A DNA stretch of 64,000 bases from Hetaerina americana (lineage: Eukaryota > Arthropoda > Insecta > Odonata > Calopterygidae): positions 16,591,975 through 16,655,974 of the forward strand of contig JAKTNV010000011.1 of assembly GCA_022747635.1 (NCBI GenBank), in the 5' to 3' direction. This document shows, piece by piece, positions 1 to 10,980 of the stretch. The notes beneath the pieces are model-generated. The model made no database searches. It saw only the letters and a program-made list of their open reading frames with translations, and was not told where the DNA came from. Position numbers and translations under genes: made by a program. The first letter of the stretch is position 1; every line of letters begins with the position of its first letter.

Positions 1-888
1 CTGGGCATTAGACACGTCATATTATATGTAAACATTCATAGAAGTCATCAAGATTGCATAAACTTAATATGTGAATTTAAAGCATTCGTCTGTTTGGAAA
101 CTAGAAGCATATCTCTTAAAGAGGATTTTGATCCTCTTATGCTCAATGTGCTTCAAAAGTTTTGTAGCTTTATGCGCATTGCTCTAAAGCTTGTCTGGCA
201 ATCTTCCTTGTTGATAGTGGATGACTGACTCTTCTTCGTAAACTGCAAAAGGCACGTGAATTTGGAAATACCTCTTGCCAGGTATTCGGTGATGTGTATC
301 AAGCAGGAAAGCTGCCATGTTATCCCCGAGCCATTGCTTCCTTACTTATTTCTTTCAGATTAAAATTTTAACCTTCGTGTCCACATTTTTCTGTTTGCAG
401 AAAAATATGTGTATATAAATAAATACTTTAACTTATTCCTAAATATTCCAGCAGTTTTAAACTGACAATGTGCATAGAAACGATGATTTTGGTAAGTCCC
501 CTCCTAGGCAGACCATTTTGGGAATTCATACTCCCTCCCTTACTACACATCCTTTGTAACAGTGTTTCGTATGTTTGTTACGCTATTGCGTTGTCGTTTG
601 TCCGCCCCAAGTCAGGGGGAATCAGCTGTTCCAAAGTTATTTCGTTTATAATAAAAATGTCAAGGCGTTTCGATTTCAGCAATATTTGAAATTTAGGTTG
701 TCAAATTGTTTACTGTTTTACTTTTTGTATTGTTGAAAAGTTGTTGTGAAAAATCTATTTATAGTACCGTCGCATTTTCTTGTTGTTATGCTACCATACT
801 ATCAAAAAGACTGAAAACTTGTGGAGAACTGTGTTTCTCCGGATTTTATTGATTGATTCCTGCATTTTTTGTCATTAACAGCATTGAA
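1..888. other. AFG1L upstream region
   Basis: AT-rich DNA upstream of the first AFG1L codon. I see no coding exon with family similarity. An AG acceptor-like site after a T-rich stretch lies at 880-881, just before the ATG at 889, so a separate 5' UTR exon upstream is possible; the GC-richer patch near 540-640 would be a reasonable promoter area. No TATA box or initiator can be assigned with confidence. Confidence 0.3.
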
Positions 889-3800
889 ATGGCATTGCGG
901 ACGATAATGAGATGGAACGAAGTTGGAGGAAGGAACTCTTGGAAATATTTTGGAGTGTTGAACTTATACAAAAATTCCCTAGTTCCTAAACAATGTGTTC
1001 ATAAACTAGCAACCGAAATAAATGACATTGGACCAGCCGAAGTTCTACGGGCGAAGGTTGAAAGTGGAGAACTTCTCCCGGATGAATTCCAAAAGAGGGT
1101 AGCAGATAGTCTACAGCAGGTGTACGGTGAAATTCAGGTGAGAACTTGAATTAAGTAAGACTGAGGAATTGTTGTGGAGATAAATTTGATGAACTGCATG
1201 AGTAATGCGACTAAAATGCAGACCAAACTAAGACGGTGACTGCATGCCATACGTGACAAGTGATTTATTGTTTTGAAATGAAATTGTTTCAATCCCCTAG
1301 GGTTACTCGCCCCCGGAAAGAGGAGGTATATTCAGCAGATGGCTAAGTCCTAAAAAGAAGGGTGAAGATGCCGAGAGGGAAGCGCTCAAGGGAACCCCCG
1401 GAGTCCCTAAGGGTGTATACTTGCATGGGGCGGTTGGAGGAGGAAAAACAATGCTGATGGACCTTTTTTATGGGTGCGTGCCTCTCCCGAAAGCAGCGGG
1501 AGGCCGTGTTGGTGGTAAAAGGCGTGTTCATTTTCACTCCTTCATGCTGGATGTGCATTCAAGAATCCACGACGTGAAGCGGAACATGGTTGCCAGAGAT
1601 CACAGAAGTACTCAACCCCAACCATATGACCCTATCCCCCCCGTGGCATTGTCCATCAGCAAAGAGTCGTGGCTTATTTGTTTTGACGAATTTCAGGTAA
1701 TTTTTCCATCGTAAAATATTTCTTATTGTAAAGGAATACTTCTAGGGTTGAATATTGAATTGATTAATGGCTCAATCATTATGAATAAAAAATCTTACAG
1801 GTTACGGACATAGGAGATGCCATGGTGCTCAAACGGTTATTTACTGAATTGTTTCGAAATGGTGTTGTAATGGTGGCCACATCCAATCGACCGCCAGAAG
1901 ATCTCTACAAAAATGGTTTGCAACGCTCGAACTTCCTGCCCTTCATTGGAGTTCTTAAAGCTCACTGTAACGTTATTGGGCTAGACTCCGGAGTAGATTA
2001 TAGATTGAAATCATTGCCTTCGGAAACTAAAAACTATTTTGTGTACGTATTTATGCCAGGACTTGGGAATAAACAATGTCTGAAACTTTAACATTATTAT
2101 TCAATTATATGTCTAATGTAATGCATATAGTAATGCTAATACATATCTAATGTAATGCAATTAGTATCATTTTATCTAGCTTCATTCATTAAATTTCTTT
2201 CAGTACTTCTGAATGTGATGCAAATAACGAAATGGATAAAGTTTTTAAATTCCTGTGCTCAATGGAAAATGATATCATTCGACCACGCACAATCAACATT
2301 AAGGGAAGAAACGTTACTTTTAGTAAAACTTGTGGCCAGGTTGCTGACTGCACTTTTACTGAGTTGTGTGACAGGGTATGTATTGCAGTTGTTTTCAAAA
2401 GCAGAAGATGGTTGGATGTGTATGCACCATGATTGTTGGCTCTAATTATAGCTATGATGGCTAACTATTTTACCTCACTACATCAGTATTTTCATGTTTC
2501 AGTATATTTTTATATTTTAGATTATCATATGATTATGTACACATTTGTCTCACACAAAGAAGATCTACAATTAGCATTAGTAATAATAACTAAAGGATGA
2601 AATTATCTTCTTGCCATGTTGATGAAGCTCTTTCTGCATAATGGAAAGTTAATGCATGTTTGTTATGACAATATCCATTCAGTGCTGCATGTTGTAATAT
2701 TTAAAGAATATATTTTTTCCAGCCCCTCGGTCCAAGTGATTACCTTCAACTGTCTCAAGCATTCCACACGGTGCTATTAAGGGATGTACCACAGCTTAGC
2801 TTGAGAACCAAGTCACAGGCCAGACGGTTCATCACTCTCATTGATACACTCTATGACAATAAGGTGAGGAATACATTAATATCATTGTTTTGGGAAAGTA
2901 ATGTCATTTGTTGGCACAGGCACCAGTGCCCACTTTCCTGTATTGTAAGGGGCAAAGTAATGCTGTAGAGGTAGCATAACTAGAGATTATGCATATCTAA
3001 GATTTTACCGCTATTGGTTTTAAGTTAAACTTCTGTTTAATTAGGAGAAATCGACATTATCATCTGAAGTCCTTGCCCTTGGATATTTTCATATTTTAAA
3101 GTATTTCAAATTTAATTATAATTAATTGTAGCCTATCAGTTAAGGTAGATTTTGGCTAGACACTGTCTAACCACTGTTTCATTTCTAAGTCTCATGTTCG
3201 TAACATTATGTTAACATACACCATAATTAAACTATCTTCATATCTGCATACTCTCTGCCAACTTTACATCCATTTAATATGGTGATCATAAATGAAATCA
3301 TAGTATATTTGATTGTAAAGTGAATATTATGAAATATTGACTAATAATTATTGTATAAGTTATGGTGATGTTGTTTAAAAAATTTAATTCTAAAAGCTCA
3401 TTGCTTTTGGTTGAAAAACTTTTTGCTCAGTGTTCATACTAGCCTTTAGATACCACTGTAAAATAGTATTGAAAGATTTTATTGTTTCAGTGTTTATTCT
3501 TCAGTCTTTTTGCTCGATCTCCTCTCTAATACATCCTCCTGCATGCTAACTTGCAATATCACTTTGAAAATTCAACCTTGCAAATGATCTACTAAATTTT
3601 GAGTTAAATTGGGTAGAAATAACTACCATTCTGAGAAGATAAATCAGCAATTTGAGTGATGACATATACCCTAGTTATTACATACAATTAATCTTTGGGA
3701 AAATTAATAATTTGTTCTTGATATTTTGAAAGACCCATGGGAAAAGTGATATTGCTCTATGTCAATGCAGCTCACAATTTTCAAAATTATACGAGGGTCA

Positions 3801-6475
3801 TCCGGAAAGTAGTACCCGTTCGTGAAATAAAGACACAAAAGTAAATATTAACAAACATAAAAAATTTTATTTGAAAGAGGATACTTTAAACTACTTCTCA
3901 ACATAATCTCCAAGCAAATTAAGGCATTTGTCATAACGTGTGACAAGTTTCTGTATTCCTGCTGCATAGTCCTTCGCTGCCAGCTCATTGAGATACGCGA
4001 GGGACCCATCTTGCACAAATTTTTGCATAATGCAGATGGTGTTTAACAATTTCATGAACAATTGTTCGAGAAACATTGGGAAAATGCTCACAGATGTCAT
4101 CAATTGTGACGCGCCGATCGTTCCTCACGAATTCGTCAACTGAGCTCACCAGTTGGTCTGTAATGACAGACGGTCTCTCCGAACGCTCATCGTCGTGTGT
4201 GTTCCCCCTCCCCATGTTGAAGTTGCGACACCACCGCCGAACAGACGACTCGTCCATTACATTGTCTCCATACACCTCCTTTAATTGGCGATGAATATCA
4301 CATGGGCGAACGTTTCTTGCATTGAGGAATTTAATCACTGCCCTCACTTCACAACTGGCGGCGTTCTCAATTTTTTTAAACATTGTAAACAATCACAGAA
4401 ACAACACAGGCAATGCTAGCGTCACGCAACTTGGCTCAGAGAAGGCAGACAAGCCACTGAAGCTATCTGACCTCGTCCAGCGGCTACTCGCGTCGTCAGC
4501 ACTTCATGCGGCACGAACGGGTACTACTTTCCGGATGACCCTCGTAATTTCTCCATAAATTTCTACTAAAGAGTTTCTACATCTCATTGCAGGTTAGGGT
4601 TGTGATATCATCTGATGTTCCTCATCGTCAGCTGTTTCGAGTGGCAAGAGCAGAGGAGGATACTGTCGGGGAGCTGGATGCCAACCGAACTCTAATGGAT
4701 GACCTTGACATTCAAGTTGGCTCAGTACGTCATAATTTTTTAAATGAGTATTGTATTTTTTCAAAGCATGCATGTTTCCTGCATGTTAATGCAGAATGAA
4801 GTCGGGGAGAAAATGATAGTTGCAAAAAGTTTAAATATGTTAATTGCTTCTACCTACGTTATAAATTCAGTGACTGCATTCATAAAACTTGTAGGTTGAT
4901 TTGATTAGTGACAATATAACTCACCTCTAACTAAGGCTTGTAGCAATTGGGAATTGCTAGCATGAAACAGTTTCTGGCGTCACTTGGTGGAAATTCTTCA
5001 TATTGAAATTAAATTTAAAATACTTCGCCTTTCCACATAAACCACTTTTATTACTACCTAGGTTTTGTTATGGTATAACATCATCAGGTCACGATGTCAT
5101 CATGATGTTATACCATAACGAAGCCTAGGTTGTAATAAAAGTGGTTTATGTGGAAAGGCGAAGTATTTTAAATTTAATTTCAATTGCTAGCATACTTAGC
5201 TGATTCCTTTTTCTCGGGTTTGTGGGGTTCCCGTCAAAAAAGAATGGTGCATTATCATGTGGGCATTTAGGCATAACTTCATTAGCATGGTGGGTCAAGC
5301 TGGTCCCATGTAGGTTCAGGTAAAGCCAACATGGTTGCAACCTGTGTGCATGTAGTCAAATATATCATCGAGTATTTTAGTGAGGATGAACTCAACATCA
5401 AAAGTATGCTAACCACAACGTGAATATTAGCTGAAACATACATTTTGACCAAAAATATCAATTAAATCATGGGCTTGAGTACTTATTGGCCAAAGAGAGA
5501 ATATTTAGAACAGTTTTTTTTTGTAATTACTGCAGAAAATGGCTCAAATCTGAATGTAAAAGCAAACGGCTGGAATATTCTATAAATATTTTAGCATATG
5601 GCAGGAAGTGCTCAAAATATTCCTATTTCTTTTGGAAAAACTATAGATGAACTTGTATTAATGAGTTAGAAAAGTTTAAATGACTTCATTGCCAAATTAC
5701 CTCCTGAATCTAGAACATCAATAGCTTGAGTTCAGAAGTTTCAAATTGATATAATGTAATTCCTGTATTCGCTAATGAACATATTCCCAAATGCTCATGT
5801 TAATTTAGTGATCAATTCACCAAGGTTTAAAGCTCTGCATGCATGATTGGATACAAGATGAGCATACAATTTTACACAATCACAAAGTCTGCTAGTATTG
5901 CTGCCCAAAATGTTTTAACTGTGAAGTAATTTACCAGAAGCCAATGCTACTGGATCATAAAAAGCTATTCAAATCAACCCTTGTTTACTATCTCATGTTC
6001 ATTATAGATATTTGTTGCAGAGAGAAATGAGTGCAAATTGTTTCTCGCAGGAATAAGCCTGAATATTCCCTGGAATGTTGTTATACCATTTATTTAAGTT
6101 GTTCAAAATATTTGAATTTTCATTTGCCCTCTTTTATGCCACCTTATGGCGATCAATAGGAAGAATTTTGCTGTGGATTGTTGGGTAAATGCCATTCAAA
6201 CAGCTCTAGGTTTTTAAAAGAGCAATGTCATTTTTAAGTGTTCATACACAAAGGTTTTCAAACAATTATGAAAGCAATGAGATCTTACTATTATATGTGT
6301 GGTATGATACTTGCATATTATATGTACTTGAATAGGTATTGTATTTTTTCAGGAAAATGCTTCAGCCAATATCTTCACCGGAGAAGAAGAAGTTTTTGCT
6401 TTCGATAGGACAGTATCCAGATTATCAGAAATGCAAACAAGTGAATACTGGGAACAGTGGGAGAAGCATAGATAA
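889..6475 (+). CDS. AFG1L: AFG1-like mitochondrial AAA+ ATPase, seven exons
   Basis: Exons read as 889-1137, 1301-1696, 1801-2042, 2204-2375, 2723-2863, 4593-4724 and 6353-6475, all with GT/AG ends and compatible phase, giving 484 residues; the human protein has about 480. AFG1/LACE1 proteins are inner-membrane-associated AAA+ ATPases in mitochondrial protein quality control, including turnover of respiratory-chain subunits. The Walker A motif GAVGGGKT falls at residues 126-133, Walker B ICFDEFQ at about 209-215, and the sensor-like ATSNRPP at about 241-247. Conserved family blocks follow: [31 protein letters not shown] and [16 protein letters not shown]. The C-terminus ends [10 protein letters not shown]. 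The start MALRTIMRW is the first ATG of exon 1 and gives a basic, acid-poor leader that suits a mitochondrial presequence. The donor of exon 3 at 2043 was chosen because it alone keeps frame into exon 4 (YFVTSECD). No broken codon is seen. Intron 5 carries a mariner derivative and intron 6 a foldback. Confidence 0.93.
3792..4544 (-). mobile_element. Core-deleted mariner element (lineage 1) in AFG1L intron 5
   Basis: Both ends carry a perfect inverted repeat of about 33 bp beginning CGAGGGTCATCCGGAAAG, flanked by TA at 3790-3791 and 4545-4546, the mariner target duplication. On the minus strand an open frame from 4392 encodes the N-terminal helix-turn-helix part of a mariner transposase, with [20 protein letters not shown] and [10 protein letters not shown] different frame at 3891-4040 encodes the C-terminal end, [18 protein letters not shown]. 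The central catalytic D,D34D region is absent, so an internal deletion that also shifts the frame joins head and tail. At 753 bp it is little over half the usual 1.3 kb. It is non-autonomous but could be moved by a matching transposase. Identical TIRs suggest a fairly young insertion. Confidence 0.92.
5002..5184. repeat. Large foldback (MITE-like palindrome) in AFG1L intron 6
   Basis: Two arms of roughly 75-85 bases, read inward from 5002 and 5184, are near-perfect reverse complements; the outer 28 bases of the arms match completely. A short loop is centred near 5093. The inner arms contain TATGGTATAACATCAT and its complement. No open frame lies inside. I take it as a foldback MITE or a snap-back duplication; I recognise no family. 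Confidence 0.85.
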
Positions 6476-8858
6476 ACTGTGGTCCTGAATATAGAGATGA
6501 CTTTTAAGTTGGGCGTGGGCCCATTCCATCATTTTAGTTGCTTAGGAATGATGGACAGTGTGAAAAACTTTTAACTTCAGCTTCAGTGCTTAACTCTGAA
6601 GTGTGCATTAGAATTATTTGCACACTTCTTAAAAAAAAGTGTTATTTTTGTGAAAGAGATAATAATGAACAATTGAGGATGATGAAATGCCTTTATGATG
6701 CAAACTCATGTCGTATGTATTTTTAGAAATTTGATTATTTATGAACACCTCGAATTAAATGCCATGGGATGAAATTGCAGTATTAACTGTGGCTGTAATA
6801 AATCTGAAACCATTTAATTTGAGCATGCATTTTTATCTGAAGAAAAAAATTCCATGTTCAAAATTATATGAATGGGGAGGTAAGCTCTTCATTCTTTTGT
6901 CTACTGAGCACAGATTTAAAAATAACTATGCTGGGCATTTTAATGGCGAAGTATTTCCCGCTGATTGCATTGAACATGAATATCTACTTGTCAATGTATA
7001 ACTACTTTTTCCAATTTTATGTTCTTGTCAGCATCTTGACAAAAGAGAAAAAATTTCTTAGCCTACTTATTATTAAGCAAGTTCAGTTCAATATGTTTTG
7101 CTTACTTAAGTTTCAACAGCTGAGCAGTGTTTTGAAATTCCTTGTGTGGATTTGAAATGTACTGAGCCTTAAATTTCCGTAAATATATCTATTCAGAATT
7201 TTTGAGTGATTTCAAACAATTAAGGAAAGGAATAGTCTACACGCAGGGATTTCATTGCCTAATGAGAAATAAGTTATAAAATATTTACGAATAATTTCAT
7301 ATTTATTCTCTTGGACAGCTAGTATTTTAAGTTTTGATAACGCTGAATATACTTATCATGACATCACCATTATAAAATGCAGAGTTGTGTACATAATTTG
7401 TTACTGTACTATCAAAAAATTTCTTATCTTTTGGTAGATATTAATAATGTGTACACTTATACATTTCTTTGAATTTGCTTCAATATAATCGATAAGCAGT
7501 TACTTTCTATCATTTGCTACTTAAAATGCTTTGCTATGGATGAATATTTTTTATGCATTTTACAGAAGGAACCCATTTTAAAGGTTTTGATATCACTATT
7601 TCATGGTTTAAGGAAAATGATTTTCTTTTCATCTTTCAAACAGTATCCAGTACTTATAACTATTCGCCTAAGGGCTCAGTTAGCCAACATGGTACTTAAC
7701 ACACATGTGTAAGCTTTACAAGGAATTATTTTCAATTCTTTTTAAGTCTGTGCCAGACCGTTTGTGACATTTAATTTGCCTAAAATTTCAGGGTTAGTAT
7801 TAAAGAGTGAATATTTGCTTGTTATTTATTTTTTGTAGACTGTATATATTATTTTTTCAAAAATGTACATAGTGTTAATATATACTGTATTAAGGTTAAA
7901 ATATATATTACTGTTACTAATATTCCAAGACTTTTATTTAAACCACGAAAAAGCTCATTAGATTGTGATGCTCACCTCAAGTCAATTGTAGTGCATGATA
8001 TCACAAAGTAAATGCAAATCATAGCAAAATGTGCACATTTTTTTATACCAAAAAAATACCTCATCCACTTTGTAATGGATTTATTACCAATATTATGGAG
8101 GATTACAGAGATTTCAATAAAATAGAAATCAAGAATTGAAGACCCTGCACCTATATCAAATGCAACTTTATATTCTTTATAGTAAGAATTTTCGTGGTGA
8201 ACTATTTAGTCCCTTTGTTAGTGACCAGCATACATTGCAAGCATAAAATGTGAACATTAGCAAAAACAAGGAAGACCCATATCTTGCTTTTACATGGATA
8301 ATTGAGAAAAATATTTATTCAACTATCTGTATGCTGTGAACACTATGTAATTCTCTTCCATTGTAAATAAAAGGCAAAGAATTAAGTAAGTTTCGTGTGT
8401 GAACTATGTCTGAGTGCAGGAGTAGTTTTTATACAGATTGTGGGGTTTTATGATAACTGTACAATATTATTAGAGTTAGGCAGACTTATTTGAGACATGA
8501 AAGCATTGAGAGCTCACAGAAGTTTTTACTTTGACAATAATATTGCTAGTGCATGCACCTTCCATTTGAAAAAATTTTATGGACCAAGCATTCACATGAA
8601 TATTGAAAAGGTTGGAAAATATGGTTTTGTGTCACAATATCCAGTTATTAAAATTATATTAGCTGTCAGTAGATACTAACAGTAAATTAACTGTAGCAAT
8701 GAATTTTAAGTAATTCCCTTTAATTCTAGTGTTGATGAAAAACTATGGATTCAAATTTGTTTTGGAAATTGAGTATTCATGATTAGTAAAAATTCTTTGT
8801 CTTTGGTTTAACTGAAACTTACCAAATTTACAAATTTTGTTAACTAGACTATCAACTT
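6476..8858 (+). other. AFG1L 3' UTR and AT-rich intergenic DNA
   Basis: No protein of a known family in any frame; the short open frames at 6538-7155 and 8497-8679 look like chance. The first AATAAA after the stop is at 6797-6802. The rest is about 70 percent A+T without clear repeats. Confidence 0.5.
6797..6802 (+). promoter_or_regulatory. Candidate poly(A) signal of AFG1L
   Basis: A canonical AATAAA sits 321 bases after the AFG1L stop codon. It is the first one downstream. Chance occurrence is likely in DNA this AT-rich, so this is only a candidate. Confidence 0.35.
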
Positions 8859-8874
8859 TTGTGCGTGGCAAGTA

Positions 8875-8922
8875 GCGCCAAAGGGTTGGTGGATCTTCTG
8901 AGATCCACCAACCCTTTGGCGC
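8875..8922. repeat. Perfect 22-bp inverted repeat at the 5' edge of the PLE relic
   Basis: GCGCCAAAGGGTTGGTGGAT plus two bases at 8875-8896 is matched exactly by its complement at 8901-8922, with a 4-base loop TCTG. The right arm is part of the PLE reading frame, so the left arm is an inverted copy of element sequence made at the truncated 5' end. Confidence 0.9.
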
Positions 8923-9464
8923 CCCCCCGTGACAAATTTCCCAATATTTCCCCAACTTGCAACCACCCCCGATGTAAAACCTGTCCTCTTATTATGCCTA
9001 CTCCCCTCTCCCTACATCCCCTCATAGCCCCCCCACCTCGTTCCCACGCTAATTGCCTCTCAAAAAACATTATTTATCTTTTATCATGCAAACATTGCAC
9101 TTCCTTCTACATAGGTGAATGCATTACCCCCTTATCCATCCGAATGAATAATCACCGGTACTCCTGTAATTCTGCCTCACTATCTTCTCTTCCTATCCCT
9201 TCACACGCCAATTCCCACAACCTTTCATTCGACCAGTGTTTTTCCCTCAGCATCCTAGAATCCCTACCTGATTCAGCTACCAACATAGAGGTGAGAACTC
9301 GTGAATCCGCCTACATACTATCCTTCCGTTCCTTTAAAATTCCCACCCTTAACCGCCATATTTAATTTCCCTCCCAGCATTCCCTCCACACCTCCCCTCC
9401 ACACCTCCCCTCCACGCCCATAACTCTTTCCCCTCTCCTGATCCATAGCATATTTTCAGTCTCT

Positions 9465-9493
9465 CTTGAAAAAGGCCCCTGAGAGGGCCGAAA
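9465..9493 (+). ncRNA. Hammerhead-like ribozyme relic at the PLE 3' end
   Basis: GGCCC (9474-9478), a 6-base loop and GGGCC (9485-9489) form a hairpin directly followed by GAAA (9490-9493), as stem II plus the conserved GAAA of a hammerhead. The seven bases before the stem read TGAAAAA, in place of the CUGANGA core, so catalysis is unlikely. Hammerheads are known in Penelope-like elements, which supports the reading. Stems I and III were not established. Confidence 0.4.
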
Positions 9494-9568
9494 GCTCGAA
9501 CAATTTACCGTGTAAGTGTTCTTTTATATGTGTCTATTCTTTTCTATTTGTGTTATGTTGTGTCAGCC

Positions 9569-9573
<5 letters not shown>

Positions 9574-9655
<82 letters not shown>
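9574..9655. repeat. (TA)n microsatellite
   Basis: About 41 uninterrupted TA units directly after the PLE tail. Any open frame across it (Tyr-Ile repeats) is an artefact. Confidence 0.98.
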
Positions 9656-9657
<2 letters not shown>

Positions 9658-9659
<2 letters not shown>

Positions 9660-9896
9660 CTCATTTATATAGAAACAGATATAAGGAAAAGGGATAGGAA
9701 CACACATAAAGGACGAACACAATAAAGGTGGGGTTAAGAGCATCCGCCCGGCAAGTGGAAAGATCCGGTGTTCGAGTCCCGGTCAAGGAAATATTTTTAC
9801 TCTTGTGATCCGTTCGATTCAGCCTTCTCCACCTTTATTGTGTTCGTCCTTTATGTGTGTTCCTATCCCTTATATCTGTTTATATATAAATGAGTA
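9658..9896. repeat. Foldback enclosing a tRNA-SINE fragment
   Basis: The left arm 9658-9731 and right arm 9829-9896 are reverse complements apart from one substitution and a 6-base indel; both contain ACACATAAAGGACGAACAC. A third, direct copy of the outer half lies at 9954-9998 and runs into the next (TA)n array. The loop contains a tRNA-like sequence, described separately. This looks like repeated snap-back or template switching next to (TA)n. Confidence 0.85.
9732..9802 (+). mobile_element. tRNA-derived SINE fragment
   Basis: GGTTAAGAGCATCC followed by TGTTCGAGTCCCGGTCAAGG resembles a tRNA 3' half with a Pol III B box (TGTTCGAGTCC). The tail AAATATTTTTACTC matches the tail of the SINE pair near 54.9 kb, so the two belong to one family. 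The A box is degraded and no cloverleaf can be drawn, so it is not a tRNA gene. Confidence 0.6.
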
Positions 9897-9996
9897 TTTA
9901 TTTGCCGTTTGGCGGGATTTTGTATTAGAATGTGTGTGTGTGTATATATATATACATACTCATTTATATAGAAACAGATATAAGGAAAAGGGATAG

Positions 9997-9998
<2 letters not shown>

Positions 9999-10082
<84 letters not shown>
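9999..10082. repeat. (TA)n microsatellite
   Basis: About 42 TA units, the second array in 450 bases. Confidence 0.98.
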
Positions 10083-10085
<3 letters not shown>

Positions 10086-10199
10086 GATTTGGTTTTGAAA
10101 TATTTGCCAATGGTAATGTTTTTCAGGAAGCATGAGATACGGCTACCATATATGTATAATAATAGTATGTAGTATTCCATTATTCATATATACATAATC

Positions 10200-10980
10200 T
10201 ATAGCATAATGATATGAGGAGCTGTTTGGTAGGTGGCTATTCAAATTTAATTTGAGCATCAACAAGAAGAAAACTAAAATCAATCCTTGTTTGTGGAAGA
10301 AAGAAGCTGACATATCATGTCAATACATACTACAGATATCATAAGTCAAGGAGTGAAACTAGAGTAATTGGAATCATCCATCTACATGGACAGTAGTATA
10401 ATTTTGGATGATAGAAGTTCAAGCAAAGAATAGCTCAGGCTAAAAAGAAGCACCTAATCTGTACAAAGATTCTGAAGTTAAAAACAAGGAAGCAGTTCAT
10501 CAAAACCTTTGTATGGAGCTCTTAAGTATCAGAGACATTGGACGTTGGAAAAGTGGACCAATGAAGAAGAGAAGCCTTTGAAACATGGTGCTGGATGAAA
10601 ATGTTATGATTAACTGGACAGGGAAAGCGAGTAATGAGGAAGTATATAAAAGAGCCGATGAGGAAATATATAAAAGCACCAACGTAGAAAGGATTATACG
10701 GGGAACTCTACTGCACAGAACTAAATGAATTGGACACAACTTGAGGCACAGTGGATTAGAAGCAAGGTAGGAGGGAAGTTGATGGTAGGGTTCCTCTAGT
10801 GAGACTTATAGACAAGTACATAGGACAAATTAAGAAAAACATAAAACCGAGCAGCTATCAGGGTATGAGGGAATTAATAATGAATAGGGAAGAATTGAGG
10901 TCTGCCATAAACCTATTTAGGATTGAAATACTGACCATGATTCAAATCTGGGCAAGCTGTGTCCTTGTCTAAATGAAATG
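10200..10980 (+). mobile_element. LINE ORF2 C-terminal relic (RTE-like)
   Basis: Conceptual translation in shifting frames gives the segments typical of this LINE clade: FNLSINKKKTKIN, then RIAQAKKKH, LKTRKQFIKTFVWS, REAFETWCW and RTKWIGHNLRHSGL. Several stops and frameshifts show that it is dead. It covers the end of the RT, the thumb and the C-terminal region. 5' truncation is usual for LINEs. Confidence 0.75.

Larger units (their letters stand above)
8859..9500 (+). mobile_element. Penelope-like element relic with GIY-YIG endonuclease domain
   Basis: An uninterrupted frame of 168 codons (8859-9365) contains a cysteine cluster (CNHPRCKTCPLI) followed by NIIYLLSCKHCTSFYIGE and LSIRMNNHR. 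This is the layout of the C-terminal GIY-YIG endonuclease of Penelope-like retroelements: IYL, YIG and the downstream arginine. The reverse-transcriptase part is missing, so this is a 5'-truncated copy. Its 5' edge coincides with a perfect 22-bp inverted repeat (8875-8922). Its 3' end carries a hammerhead-like hairpin (9465-9493), and a (TA)n array begins 80 bases later. Downstream of the stop at about 9365 the sequence is C-rich and non-coding. Confidence 0.75.

Noticed and set aside
2155..2445. 96-codon frame over AFG1L intron 3 and exon 4
   Set aside because: Wrong frame; the 2232-2375 frame carries the conserved AFG1 blocks.
9466..9725. Tyr-Ile repeat frames across TA arrays here and at 9.9, 44.3, 53.8 and 58.6 kb
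   Set aside because: Direct translation of (TA)n; not genes.
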